NCBI GenBank assembly: GCA_002372505.1
Contig: DFGY01000012.1
Span: 1 to 27,542 of the forward strand
Direction of reading: 5' to 3'
DNA from: Firmicutes bacterium UBA3738
Lineage (GTDB): Bacteria; Bacillota; Clostridia; Peptostreptococcales; Anaerovoracaceae
Length of the DNA: 27,542 nucleotides
The notes under the pieces were generated by a model, which had not been told where the DNA came from, searched no databases, and saw nothing but the letters and a program-made list of their open reading frames with translations. A program made the position numbers and the translations under genes. Shown piece after piece: positions 5,058-13,436 of the stretch; within the stretch, counting starts at the first letter, position 1; each line of letters opens with the position of its first letter.

Positions 5058-7844
5058 ATGGCCTCAAAAGGTAAAGGAAACAACAGAGAAACCGTGGCAA
5101 TGGAGCCTCAGAGAGGCAGCAGGGGAGGGGCAAAGAAGAGTAGCGGGAATAATGCCCGGAAGAGCTCTTCAAAAAGTGCCCCTTCCAAAAAGTCTGCTTC
5201 AAGCAAGTCTGCTTCGAGCAAGTCTGCTTCAAAAAAGCCTTCATCTTCCGGCAGTGAGAAAAGGGGATTGCCTAACGAGCTGGTGGCAATAATCATGCTG
5301 GCCATCGGCGTATTTCTGCTGCTCTCATTTCATACGGATGTGGCAGGAGCATTAGGTGGCTACATAGACACATTCTTCAAAGGAATACTTGGCTTTGGTG
5401 CATACTTCATTCCTTATTTAATGATTGTCTATGCCGTCCTCATGCTGATCAGGAAGACGCCGAAATGGCGCTGGATCACTTCCATCTGGATGGTCGTCCT
5501 GATTCTCGGAATAGACCTTATAAACTCCTGCAGGTACATAGGCCAGATGGGTGGAGCCCTCAAAGGATTTAAGGATGTATACTTTGCCGGAGCAAAATGC
5601 ACAAACGGCGGACTCTTCGGCATGTATGCAGGTGGCGGACTCTACAAAGTTGGCGGCCTTGCTCTCCTGTACATAGTCGCTGTTGTTTTAATTCTTACGG
5701 GACTCATAATGCTCTTCAGAAGGACATACCAGATGTTCGCAGGAACATATCAGGAAAGAAAAGAAGCCAGGATAGAGCGGGGAGAAAAGGTCCCGAAGGA
5801 AAAGAAGAGAGAAAGACAGCCTCTTGTAGATGATATGCCTGTGCCTGCACCGAGCAGACCTGCACCGGCAAAGGCCCAAAGGCAGGACGGGGAGCAGGTA
5901 CGCATGGATGACTTCTATGCCAAATACGAAGATGAGAAGAAGAAGGAAAGCTTCCTTAGAAATATTGGATTTAAAAACGAAGAAGCAAAGACTCCCGGCA
6001 CTTCACCGCCACCAAAGTGGCCAAGGAAAATGCCAAAGAATCAGAAGGACATTCTCAATCTGGTATGGAATGAAAAAGAATTCGGTGAGTCGGCTCAAAA
6101 GGAAGGCTACGGCCTTGACGGCAGTCAGGAAAGTTTGTATCAGGAGCCTGACTTTAACGAAGTTAATGCCAGGAGAAAAGAAGGATGGGCTACGTCTGAG
6201 TTTGAAGATTTCATAAACGGCAAAGACGAAGTTCCGAAAAATGACAAATCACAAAACGAAGAGTTTGTAGGATTTAAGGACAGCAATATTTCCGATGCAC
6301 CAAAGAGTACATTCACAACCGGCGGAGCCAGCGTTGCAACAACCAAGTCTGCCACTGAAGATGAAAGCAGCGATGTGGATGTGACGCCCACCAGAAGGGG
6401 CAGATACAAGCTGCCGCCTCTTGAGCTTCTTAAAGCGCCAAGTGTGGACACTATGAAAAGCAAGCCTTCGGAGAATCTTAACGAAAAGGCTGCTCTGCTG
6501 GAGAAGACTCTGGAAAGTTTCGGCGTAGACGCAAAGGTTGTAAACGTAATCAGCGGACCATCCGTAACGAGATATGAAATCCAGCCGGCAATCGGCGTAA
6601 AGGTACAGAAGATCACAAGTCTTTCCGACGATATAGCTCTCAACATGAGAGCCAGCAGCATCAGAATCGAGGCTCCCATTCCAGGAAAGGCAGCAGTAGG
6701 TATAGAAATCGAAAACTCCGAGAGACAGGCAGTAACCTTGCGTGAAATAATCGGCTCTGCCGCTTTCAGAAGCAACCGCAGCAAGCTGGCCTTCAGCGTA
6801 GGCAGGGATATAGGCGGAAATGCAGTAGTGGCAGACCTTGCAAAGATGCCGCACCTTCTTATTGCCGGAGCCACAGGCTCAGGTAAGTCCGTCTGCATCA
6901 ACACATTAATTGCCAGCATCCTTTACAAGGCTCGTCCCGAGGAAGTGAAGATGATTCTCATTGACCCGAAGATGGTTGAGCTGGGAAACTATAACGGCAT
7001 TCCCCATCTTCTCATTCCCGTGGTTACCGACGCCAGCAAGGCGGCAAGTGCTCTTAACTGGGCAGTTGCCGAAATGACTGATCGCTACAAGAAATTTGCG
7101 GCAAACAACGTAAAGGACATCGGCTCATACAACCAGTACATGAAGGAAAAGGGGGAGAAGGAAGAAATCCTGCCTCAGATCGTGGTAATAATAGACGAGT
7201 TATCCGACCTTATGATGGTTGCATCCTCACAGGTAGAAGACGCAATCTGCAGACTGGCTCAGCTGGCAAGAGCTGCAGGAATGCACCTGGTTGTAGCTAC
7301 CCAGAGGCCTTCCGTTGACGTTGTAACAGGCCTTATTAAAGCCAACATACCCAGCAGAATAGCATTTAACGTATCCAGCCAGATAGACTCCAGGACAATT
7401 ATAGATATGCCGGGAGCGGAGAAGCTGGTAGGAAACGGCGACATGCTCTTTAAGCCTCAGGATCTTAACAAGCCCAAGAGAATACAGGGGCCCTTTGTAT
7501 CCTCCGGCGAAATACAGGATCTCATTGAATATGTAAAATCCCAGTCCGGCGAAGCCCAGTACGACGAGGAAGTAATACAGCAAATCGATAAGGGCAAGGA
7601 CTTTTCCGGCAGCGACGAAGGAGACGAGCTTCTCATGGATGCCATCGGCGTAGTTGTAAACGCCGGACAGGCAAGCGTATCCATGCTTCAGAGAAGATTC
7701 CGCATAGGATATAACAGAGCCGCCCGCATAGTGGACATTATGGAAGAGCGGGGAATAGTCGGACCGCCGGATGGCGCCCGGCCGAGACAGGTGCTCATTA
7801 CAGAGGCTGAATACGACAATATGAAGGAGGCAGGAGAAATCTGA
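5058..7844 (+). CDS. ftsK: DNA translocase FtsK/SpoIIIE
   Basis: This septal ATP-driven DNA pump clears chromosomes from the division septum and, in spore formers, into the forespore. The 928-residue product has a Ser/Lys-rich cytoplasmic head (to about residue 75), then four hydrophobic segments (about 78-225), then a long polar linker. The motor follows, with Walker A GATGSGKS at 604-611 and Walker B IVVIIDE at 708-714. A C-terminal winged-helix gamma domain (about 860-928, with SVSMLQRRFRIGYNRAARIVD) reads KOPS/SRS-type orienting sequences in the family. The ATG at 5058 has AGGAG 5 nt upstream; an in-frame GTG at 5043 has no ribosome site. The stop overlaps the rimO start (TGATG). The sequence does not decide between a vegetative FtsK and a sporulation SpoIIIE role. 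Confidence 0.95.
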   Translation: MASKGKGNNRETVAMEPQRGSRGGAKKSSGNNARKSSSKSAPSKKSASSKSASSKSASKKPSSSGSEKRGLPNELVAIIMLAIGVFLLLSFHTDVAGALGGYIDTFFKGILGFGAYFIPYLMIVYAVLMLIRKTPKWRWITSIWMVVLILGIDLINSCRYIGQMGGALKGFKDVYFAGAKCTNGGLFGMYAGGGLYKVGGLALLYIVAVVLILTGLIMLFRRTYQMFAGTYQERKEARIERGEKVPKEKKRERQPLVDDMPVPAPSRPAPAKAQRQDGEQVRMDDFYAKYEDEKKKESFLRNIGFKNEEAKTPGTSPPPKWPRKMPKNQKDILNLVWNEKEFGESAQKEGYGLDGSQESLYQEPDFNEVNARRKEGWATSEFEDFINGKDEVPKNDKSQNEEFVGFKDSNISDAPKSTFTTGGASVATTKSATEDESSDVDVTPTRRGRYKLPPLELLKAPSVDTMKSKPSENLNEKAALLEKTLESFGVDAKVVNVISGPSVTRYEIQPAIGVKVQKITSLSDDIALNMRASSIRIEAPIPGKAAVGIEIENSERQAVTLREIIGSAAFRSNRSKLAFSVGRDIGGNAVVADLAKMPHLLIAGATGSGKSVCINTLIASILYKARPEEVKMILIDPKMVELGNYNGIPHLLIPVVTDASKAASALNWAVAEMTDRYKKFAANNVKDIGSYNQYMKEKGEKEEILPQIVVIIDELSDLMMVASSQVEDAICRLAQLARAAGMHLVVATQRPSVDVVTGLIKANIPSRIAFNVSSQIDSRTIIDMPGAEKLVGNGDMLFKPQDLNKPKRIQGPFVSSGEIQDLIEYVKSQSGEAQYDEEVIQQIDKGKDFSGSDEGDELLMDAIGVVVNAGQASVSMLQRRFRIGYNRAARIVDIMEERGIVGPPDGARPRQVLITEAEYDNMKEAGEI
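5190..5234 (+). repeat. 15-bp in-frame tandem repeat (x3) in ftsK
   Basis: Three copies of AAGTCTGCTTCAAGC, the second and third slightly diverged, encode KSASS-type pentapeptides in the disordered head of FtsK. The unit is a multiple of three, so copy-number change would keep the frame. Confidence 0.85.
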
Positions 7845-9157
7845 TGAAGGTATTTATAGAAACCCTCGGCTGCCCGAAGAATTTTAACGACTCCGAGGCT
7901 GTGGCCGGTCTCCTTGAAGGCAGCGGCCATGAGCTGACGGAAATTCCGTCGGAGGCAGATGCCATAATGGTAAACACCTGCGGCTTTATACAGGATGCAA
8001 AGAAGGAATCCATAGAGCGCATTTTCGACATGGCCAGCTACGGCAAGCTGCTCATAGTTTCCGGCTGCCTGAGTCAGCGCTACGGAGAGGAACTATATGA
8101 ATCCGTCCCTGAGGCGGACATAATAATCGGAGTAAACGATTACGAAAAGCTGCCGGCTATGCTGACGGATTACGAGAAAGGAAAAGAAGAAGGGAAACGC
8201 GAAAAGCATTTATCCCTCTATGAAAAGGACATATCCACTCTTCAACGGAAAATCCGCGAGGGTGCATATTCCGCCACACTGAAAATATCGGAAGGGTGCA
8301 ACAACAGATGTACCTACTGCATAATTCCATCAATCAGAGGTCCTTACAGGAGCGTTCCCGAGGAGCAGATTCTGAGAGAGGCGGAAAGGCTGGCAGGGTC
8401 AGGAATAAAAGAACTAATTCTCATTGCCCAGGACACTACGGCCTACGGCATGGATTTCGACGGCAAGTATCACCTGGCGGAGCTCCTTGAAAAGCTTTGC
8501 AGAATAGATGGCATAGAATGGATCAGAATTCTCTACGCCTACGAAGACCGTATAACGGACGAGCTCATTGAAGTAATGGCCAGAGAAGATAAAATATGCA
8601 AGTACATTGACATTCCCATTCAGCACGCCTCAGACAGAGTTCTTAAGGCCATGGACAGAAGGTCCACCAGGGATTCCATAAGGACCACCATCAGAAAGCT
8701 TCGGGCTGCCATGGACGACATTCACATAAGGACTACTTTAATTGTCGGCTTCCCGGGAGAGACGGAGGAGGACTTTGATGAGCTGCTGGACATGGTGGAA
8801 ACAGAAAAATTTGACCGTCTGGGAGTCTTCGCATATTCTGCCGAAGAGGGAACACCTGCCGGAGAAATGGCTGACCAGATTCCCGAGGAGGTAAAGCAGG
8901 AAAGACTGGATGCAGTCATGCGCAGACAGCTGGACATTTCCCTGGAGTCCAACAGGGATAAAATCGGCTTCACTCTGGATGTGATAGTGGATGAAGAAGA
9001 CGATGAGGGCGCCTATATCGGAAGAACCCGTTACGACGCCCCTGAAATAGATAATTCGGTTATAATCAGCACCAACGCTGAGCATAAACCGGGGGATATA
9101 ATTAAAGTCAGGGTAGTAGATGCATTTGACTACGACATAGTTGGAGAAGAAGTATGA
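7844..9157 (+). CDS. rimO: ribosomal protein S12 methylthiotransferase RimO
   Basis: This radical-SAM enzyme adds a methylthio group to a conserved Asp of ribosomal protein S12. The 437-residue product has the three domains of the family. The N-terminal UPF0004 domain has cluster ligands Cys10, Cys46 and Cys75 (TLGCPKN, NTCGF, SGCLS). The radical-SAM core has CNNRCTYC at Cys152, Cys156 and Cys159. A C-terminal TRAM domain covers roughly the last 65 residues. The start ETLGCPKNFNDSE favours RimO over MiaB. The ATG overlaps the ftsK stop by one base, and its AGGAG ribosome site lies inside ftsK, so the two are translationally coupled. It overlaps pgsA by 4 nt. Confidence 0.95.
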   Translation: MKVFIETLGCPKNFNDSEAVAGLLEGSGHELTEIPSEADAIMVNTCGFIQDAKKESIERIFDMASYGKLLIVSGCLSQRYGEELYESVPEADIIIGVNDYEKLPAMLTDYEKGKEEGKREKHLSLYEKDISTLQRKIREGAYSATLKISEGCNNRCTYCIIPSIRGPYRSVPEEQILREAERLAGSGIKELILIAQDTTAYGMDFDGKYHLAELLEKLCRIDGIEWIRILYAYEDRITDELIEVMAREDKICKYIDIPIQHASDRVLKAMDRRSTRDSIRTTIRKLRAAMDDIHIRTTLIVGFPGETEEDFDELLDMVETEKFDRLGVFAYSAEEGTPAGEMADQIPEEVKQERLDAVMRRQLDISLESNRDKIGFTLDVIVDEEDDEGAYIGRTRYDAPEIDNSVIISTNAEHKPGDIIKVRVVDAFDYDIVGEEV

Positions 9158-9690
9158 ATATACCAAATCAATTGACAGTACTGAGAGTAATACTGGTGCC
9201 CGTGTTCATTGCACTTTATCTCACGGGTCATTATTACATTGCAACAGCGGTATTCATTGTGGCCTCCACCACAGATTTGCTGGACGGCAAAATTGCGAGA
9301 GCCCAGGGTCTGGTTACCAATTTCGGAAAGATAATGGACCCTCTGGCGGACAAGATTCTCGTGTATTCGGCCTTTGTCCTGCTGGTGGCTGACGGGCTGG
9401 TTGCAGGATGGATGTTTATTGTAATCCTTACAAGAGAGTTTCTCGTTGCAGGTCTCAGGACAGTTGCCGCAGCTGACGGAATTGTAATTGCAGCCGACAT
9501 GAGCGGCAAAATTAAGACAGTTCTTCAGATGATAGCTGTGCCTCTTCTGGTAATGAGAAACTGGCCCTTTGTCTACATTGGCATTCCCGCAGATAAAATA
9601 TTCCTGTGGGCCTGCGTACTGATGACAATCTACAGTGGATGTGAATATGTAATAAAGAACAGAACGGTATTTACTAAAGGCGGTATTTAA
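9154..9690 (+). CDS. pgsA: CDP-diacylglycerol-glycerol-3-phosphate 3-phosphatidyltransferase
   Basis: This membrane enzyme makes phosphatidylglycerophosphate, the committed step to phosphatidylglycerol. The 178-residue product has the complete CDP-alcohol phosphotransferase motif: Asp41, Asp44-Gly45, Ala48-Arg49, Gly58, Asp62 and Asp66. Several hydrophobic helices surround it, and the length is typical. The start MNIPNQLTVLRVILVP is characteristic. It overlaps the rimO stop (ATGA), and a GGAGAAG ribosome site lies within the end of rimO. The order ftsK-rimO-pgsA-cinA is common in Firmicutes and supports the call. Confidence 0.96.
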   Translation: MNIPNQLTVLRVILVPVFIALYLTGHYYIATAVFIVASTTDLLDGKIARAQGLVTNFGKIMDPLADKILVYSAFVLLVADGLVAGWMFIVILTREFLVAGLRTVAAADGIVIAADMSGKIKTVLQMIAVPLLVMRNWPFVYIGIPADKIFLWACVLMTIYSGCEYVIKNRTVFTKGGI

Positions 9691-9692
9691 TT

Positions 9693-10925
9693 ATGAAAAC
9701 AGCAATTCTCAGTGTTGGGACGGAGATACTAATGGGACAAATCGTAAATACAAATGCGGTTTATCTTTCCCAGGAGCTTAACGCCCTGGGCTTTGACGTC
9801 ATGTATCACCATACGGTAGGAGACAATACGGCAAGGCTTAAAGAGACTATGGATCTCCTTTTTCACGACTGCGATTTAATAATTACCACAGGAGGCCTTG
9901 GTCCTACTCAGGACGACCTTACGAAGGAGACGGTGTGTTCCTACATGGAAGATGAACTGATTTTCGACGAGGTACAGATGAAGGAGCTGGAAGAGGCTTT
10001 TAAAAGGTACCGCAGCCCCATGACGGAGAATAATATTAAACAGGCCTATTTGCCGTCAAGAGCCGTTAAGTTCAGCAATCCTCATGGGACGGCTCCCGGA
10101 TTCGCTCTTGAAAACAAGGGGAAGTATATAATCTGCCTTCCCGGACCTCCGAGAGAAATGAAGGAAATGTTCAACCTTCATGCAAGACCATACCTTGAGG
10201 AAAAGGCCGATGCCAAAATCGTCTACAAGCTCATAAGGACTATGGGAATAGGCGAAAGTCAGCTGGAGACTCAGCTTCTCGATCTCATTGACGGACAGAC
10301 GGATCCGACTCTTGCCACCTATGCAAAGGAAGGGGAGAGCTATGTGAGAGTCGCCAGCAAGAGAGAAACAAAGGAAGAAGCCACTGCCGCTGTGGAAGAT
10401 ATGATTAAAAAAGTAAGGGACCGCATCGGCGAATTTATATACAGCGAAGATAACGAAGACCTTTGGACAGTAACAGGCAGACTCCTTCTTGAGAAGGGGC
10501 TGACCCTAAGTGCGGCGGAAAGCTGCACCGGCGGACTCTTCGCCAAGACCATGACCGACATTCCCGGAATCAGCGAAGTATTTGACCGGAGCCTGGTTAC
10601 ATACAGCAACAAAGCTAAAATGGAAGAACTCGGCGTAAAGGCCGAAACTCTTGAAAAATACGGAGCAGTCAGCGAAGAGACGGCTCGTGAAATGGCAGAA
10701 GGTCTGGAAAGAGTCAGCGGCAGCGATATCTGCATATCTGTCACAGGAGTTGCAGGCCCCGGCGGCGGAACGGATGAAAAGCCTGTAGGCCTTTCATACA
10801 TAGGCTTAAGATATAAAGGCGAAACCAAGTGTAAAGAAGTAAGGACGAGAGATGTTGGCAGAGCATTTAACAGAAACAGGACCATGCTCAACATGATCAA
10901 CATGATTTACAGGGAAATTAAATGA
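9693..10925 (+). CDS. cinA: CinA family protein (NMN deamidase-type)
   Basis: The 410-residue product has an N-terminal molybdopterin-binding-like COG1058 domain (MKTAILSVGTEILMGQIVNTN, TTGGLGPTQDD, LPGPPREM). Its C-terminal PncC domain (from about residue 255) contains LSAAESCTGGLFA and VTGVAGPGGGTDEKPVG. Family members hydrolyse NMN and/or ADP-ribose-type substrates in pyridine nucleotide salvage. In streptococci and Bacillus the gene is competence-linked and lies before recA, but here an LCP gene follows instead. The ATG lies 2 nt after the pgsA stop, with AAGGCGG upstream, and the stop overlaps the next start by 4 nt. Confidence 0.93.
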   Translation: MKTAILSVGTEILMGQIVNTNAVYLSQELNALGFDVMYHHTVGDNTARLKETMDLLFHDCDLIITTGGLGPTQDDLTKETVCSYMEDELIFDEVQMKELEEAFKRYRSPMTENNIKQAYLPSRAVKFSNPHGTAPGFALENKGKYIICLPGPPREMKEMFNLHARPYLEEKADAKIVYKLIRTMGIGESQLETQLLDLIDGQTDPTLATYAKEGESYVRVASKRETKEEATAAVEDMIKKVRDRIGEFIYSEDNEDLWTVTGRLLLEKGLTLSAAESCTGGLFAKTMTDIPGISEVFDRSLVTYSNKAKMEELGVKAETLEKYGAVSEETAREMAEGLERVSGSDICISVTGVAGPGGGTDEKPVGLSYIGLRYKGETKCKEVRTRDVGRAFNRNRTMLNMINMIYREIK

Positions 10926-12121
10926 GTGAATCAGGCCAGGGGGGACTTACCCCTGAACAAAGACGATACCTTGAAATACTGGAAGAAGAGAGAAGAAGGA
11001 ACGGCGGGAAGCGTCCCCAGGGCAGCGGGAAGAAGCCTCAGCGCAGACGCTCCCGTAATTTAAGTTACGATAAAAGGGATACAAAGGATGGAAAGAAGCC
11101 TCGCGGAAAGGTCAGCGTGGCTATTATCTGTCTGCTCTTAATCGCTATTTGCTTCGGTCTGTTAGCCTGGCTGTACTTTTCCAATCTGGTGGGACACCTT
11201 GATACCATATCCACTTCTCCAGAGGAATTCGACATAGACAGCGCAGTTGCGGAGGATCTTAAGAATTACAGAAACGTAGCCATTTTAGGCTCGGACGGGA
11301 GAAAGGACGAAGGCTTTGACGGAACCAGGACCGATGCCATTATCATTGCGTCAATTAACAAACATACAAGTAAAATAAAGCTGATTTCCATTCTCAGAGA
11401 CTCATACCTTGAGATAAAAGATGCAAACGGAGAGTCGAAGCTGGACAAAATCACCCACGCCCATGCATATGGCGGCGGGGTGGACACCTGTGCATCCTTA
11501 AACAGAAATCTGGATCTTAATATAAACGAATTCGTCATATTCAGCTGGCAGGCCGTTGCCGATCTGGTTGACGCCATGGGCGGCGTGGAAGTTGATGTAA
11601 AGTACGATGAATTATACGACCTAAACCGCTACGGTGATGAGACGGCAAGGAATGTTGGCAAGACCTATAATCCCATATACGAATCAGGAAAAATGAAGCT
11701 GGACGGAGTCCAGGCTGCCACTTACTGCAGGATAAGAAAGAATTCCGGTGGCGATGAAGGCAGGGGAAAGAGAATGAAAGCGGTTATGAGCGGCCTTATT
11801 AAGGAAGCCAAGAAAAAGGATCTGGCCGAACTTAATGACATAGCAGGAATGACATTCCCCAAGGTCAGGACCAACATTACAAAGAGAGGCATGCTTAAGA
11901 CCGTTGCCGGCATCGGTGATTACCAGATTTCCAACAACATGAGATGGCCCGATGATTATTACGGAGGCATGATTAACGGCGTATGGTACACCATTCCCAG
12001 AACCTTGGAGTCTCAGGTGAAATACATACACAGAAAGGCCTTCGGTCAGAAAGACTACGAGGTCACCGACAGGGTTAAGAATATCAACCATCAGATTGTG
12101 GACCGCACGGGAGTGCAGTAG
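10922..12121 (+). CDS. LytR-CpsA-Psr (LCP) family cell-wall glycopolymer ligase
   Basis: LCP proteins transfer undecaprenyl-linked glycopolymers (teichoic acids, capsule) to peptidoglycan on the outer face of the membrane. The 399-residue product has a basic cytoplasmic tail (about residues 1-62, many Arg/Lys), one membrane segment (about 63-88, SVAIICLLLIAICFGLLAWLYF) and an extracellular LCP domain. That domain has ILGSDGRKDEGFDGTRTDA and ISILRDSYLEI, which hold the Asp and Arg residues that bind the polyprenyl pyrophosphate, and a later CRIRKNSGGDEGRGKRMKAV. The ATG overlaps the cinA stop, making it the last gene of the uppP operon. Both ends of the operon handle the lipid carrier, which is consistent with co-expression. 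No terminator is visible; the convergent msrA gene ends 6 nt away. Confidence 0.9.
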   Translation: MSESGQGGLTPEQRRYLEILEEERRRNGGKRPQGSGKKPQRRRSRNLSYDKRDTKDGKKPRGKVSVAIICLLLIAICFGLLAWLYFSNLVGHLDTISTSPEEFDIDSAVAEDLKNYRNVAILGSDGRKDEGFDGTRTDAIIIASINKHTSKIKLISILRDSYLEIKDANGESKLDKITHAHAYGGGVDTCASLNRNLDLNINEFVIFSWQAVADLVDAMGGVEVDVKYDELYDLNRYGDETARNVGKTYNPIYESGKMKLDGVQAATYCRIRKNSGGDEGRGKRMKAVMSGLIKEAKKKDLAELNDIAGMTFPKVRTNITKRGMLKTVAGIGDYQISNNMRWPDDYYGGMINGVWYTIPRTLESQVKYIHRKAFGQKDYEVTDRVKNINHQIVDRTGVQ

Positions 12122-12127
12122 GGCTGA

Positions 12128-12673
12128 TTAGTAATATCTTAAATCTTTAACTATCTGAAGCAGTTCCTCCTCGGACTTTCCGGGGAGTTCGCTGATTTTT
12201 GCCCTTGGAATGTGGCAGTAGCCTCCCGGGTTTTTATCCAGATACTTCTGATGATATTCCTCGGCAGGGTAGAAATTCTTTATAGGCTCCAGTTCAACCC
12301 AGAATGCCGGAGCCTTTTCCTTTACTATGCCGGAGATTTCGTCGATTACTGTCGGCTGGGAATCAGCTGTGTAATATATTCCCGTCTGATACTGTGTGCC
12401 CCGGTCGGCTCCCTGCTGGGCGTAGACCGTAGGGTCGATTACGCTGTAGTAAATCAGCAGCAGCTTCCTCAGGGTGACTTCCTCAGGATCGAAGTCCACC
12501 TTGACTGTCTCCTTAAAATTAGTGGTGCCTGTGCATACGAGTTCGTATGATGGATTTTCTATTTCTTCCTTGCCGTTTGCGTAGCCGCTGATGGCGCTTT
12601 TAACTCCGTGTACTTCCGAAAATAATTTTTCCGCTCCCCAGAAACAACCTGCTGCCAAATAAATGGTTTCCAT
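12128..12673 (-). CDS. msrA: peptide methionine sulfoxide reductase A
   Basis: This enzyme reduces methionine-S-sulfoxide in free or protein-bound form as part of oxidative damage repair in the cytosol. The 181-residue product begins METIYLAAGCFWGAEK, with the catalytic Cys10 in GCFWG. It continues with DPTVYAQQGADRGTQYQTGIYY and HQKYLDKNPGGYCHIP, all diagnostic. It is a stand-alone MsrA with no MsrB domain. AAGGAGGT lies 5 nt upstream. It is second in a two-gene minus-strand operon, 26 nt behind the DUF6873-like gene, and it converges on the LCP gene with a 6-nt gap. Confidence 0.96.
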   Translation of the reverse strand: METIYLAAGCFWGAEKLFSEVHGVKSAISGYANGKEEIENPSYELVCTGTTNFKETVKVDFDPEEVTLRKLLLIYYSVIDPTVYAQQGADRGTQYQTGIYYTADSQPTVIDEISGIVKEKAPAFWVELEPIKNFYPAEEYHQKYLDKNPGGYCHIPRAKISELPGKSEEELLQIVKDLRYY

Positions 12674-12699
12674 GATTACCTCCTTGGTTACTTTCTTTA

Positions 12700-13347
12700 T
12701 TATTCTGCGATAATGCTGCCTATGTCCGTAAGGCTATACGCTTCGAACTGTTTTATTTTTAGTCCCCGGCTGTAAATGAATTCCGTGATTCTTTCAGCGT
12801 CGGGATGAGCATTAAGATTCCCGTTAAATATTATTTCATCATCTATTCTACCCGATGCGCCGCCGATGAAACCGTATTTAAAGCCTTTTAATTCGATGCT
12901 TCCGGGGGAAATAAGGCAAACGTCCAGCATTCCCCGGCAGGCCCTGGCTATACCGGCATCGGAGGTGATTATGGAACTATCATCGACGATGCAGGTGTTG
13001 CACTTTGTATATCCTTGTTTGACGTCAATTAATGTCAAGCCTAGCTTCTTCGCTTCGACCAGGAGCTTACTGTCCGTTATGCTCAGGTTGTGTATGAAGA
13101 ACCTTCCCGTAGAGGCGGCGTTGTAGATAGAGTCAGAGGGATAGGAACTTCCCACCAGCTCTTTTTCTCCATGAAAAATATATGGGCCCAGATGGCACAT
13201 GTACAGATCGGGGTGGGAGCCTATAGGATTTTTCTCCTGGCCCGCGGCTTGACCTTCGATAAAAACTGGCTCATAGCCTTGCGCCTTTATATATGAAACT
13301 ATTTCTTCACCGGCATCCCCGGATATGTAAGCTTTTCTGATTTTCAT
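12700..13347 (-). CDS. DUF6873-like protein, probable pentein (GME) fold
   Basis: The function is unknown. The 215-residue product has no signal peptide or membrane segment. Conserved-looking blocks are HPDLYMCHLG (about 45-54), QGYTKCNTCIVDDSSIITSDAGIA (about 110-133), SPGSIELKGFKYGFIGGASG (about 146-165) and FNGNLNAHPD. I recall this pattern from a domain family of unknown function with the pentein/guanidino-modifying-enzyme fold, with Cys, His and acidic residues in place for a hydrolase. The family name is from memory and is not proven by the sequence. AGGAAAGG lies 8 nt before the ATG, and a good promoter precedes it. It is co-transcribed with msrA, which hints at a link to stress or protein repair. 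Confidence 0.6.
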   Translation of the reverse strand: MKIRKAYISGDAGEEIVSYIKAQGYEPVFIEGQAAGQEKNPIGSHPDLYMCHLGPYIFHGEKELVGSSYPSDSIYNAASTGRFFIHNLSITDSKLLVEAKKLGLTLIDVKQGYTKCNTCIVDDSSIITSDAGIARACRGMLDVCLISPGSIELKGFKYGFIGGASGRIDDEIIFNGNLNAHPDAERITEFIYSRGLKIKQFEAYSLTDIGSIIAE

Positions 13348-13382
13348 CCCTTACGCCTTTCCTGCTTTTTTACTCGTTTAAT

Positions 13383-13411
13383 TGTATAAACAGAGCCTAA
13401 GTGTTTGTCAA
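13383..13411 (-). promoter_or_regulatory. promoter of the DUF6873-msrA operon
   Basis: The minus strand has a perfect TTGACA, a 17-bp spacer and TATACA, 35 nt before the start codon at 13347. It is divergent from ung, with the start points about 60 bp apart. Confidence 0.75.
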
Positions 13412-13420
13412 TAACTTTTG

Positions 13421-13429
13421 TGTTATAAT
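13421..13429 (+). promoter_or_regulatory. ung extended -10 promoter (leaderless arrangement)
   Basis: TGTTATAAT is a consensus extended -10 with no good -35. It ends 7 nt before the ung ATG, so the transcript should begin at or next to the start codon. Confidence 0.65.
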
Positions 13430-13436
13430 CATAGGC

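Noticed and set aside
6140..6919. 259-codon minus-strand frame opposite ftsK
   Set aside because: It runs through the linker and Walker A region of ftsK; the peptide is compositionally odd with no recognisable domain.
13405..13429. TTGTCA as the -35 of ung
   Set aside because: The spacer to TATAAT is only 13 bp; the bases instead belong to the divergent TTGACA on the other strand.
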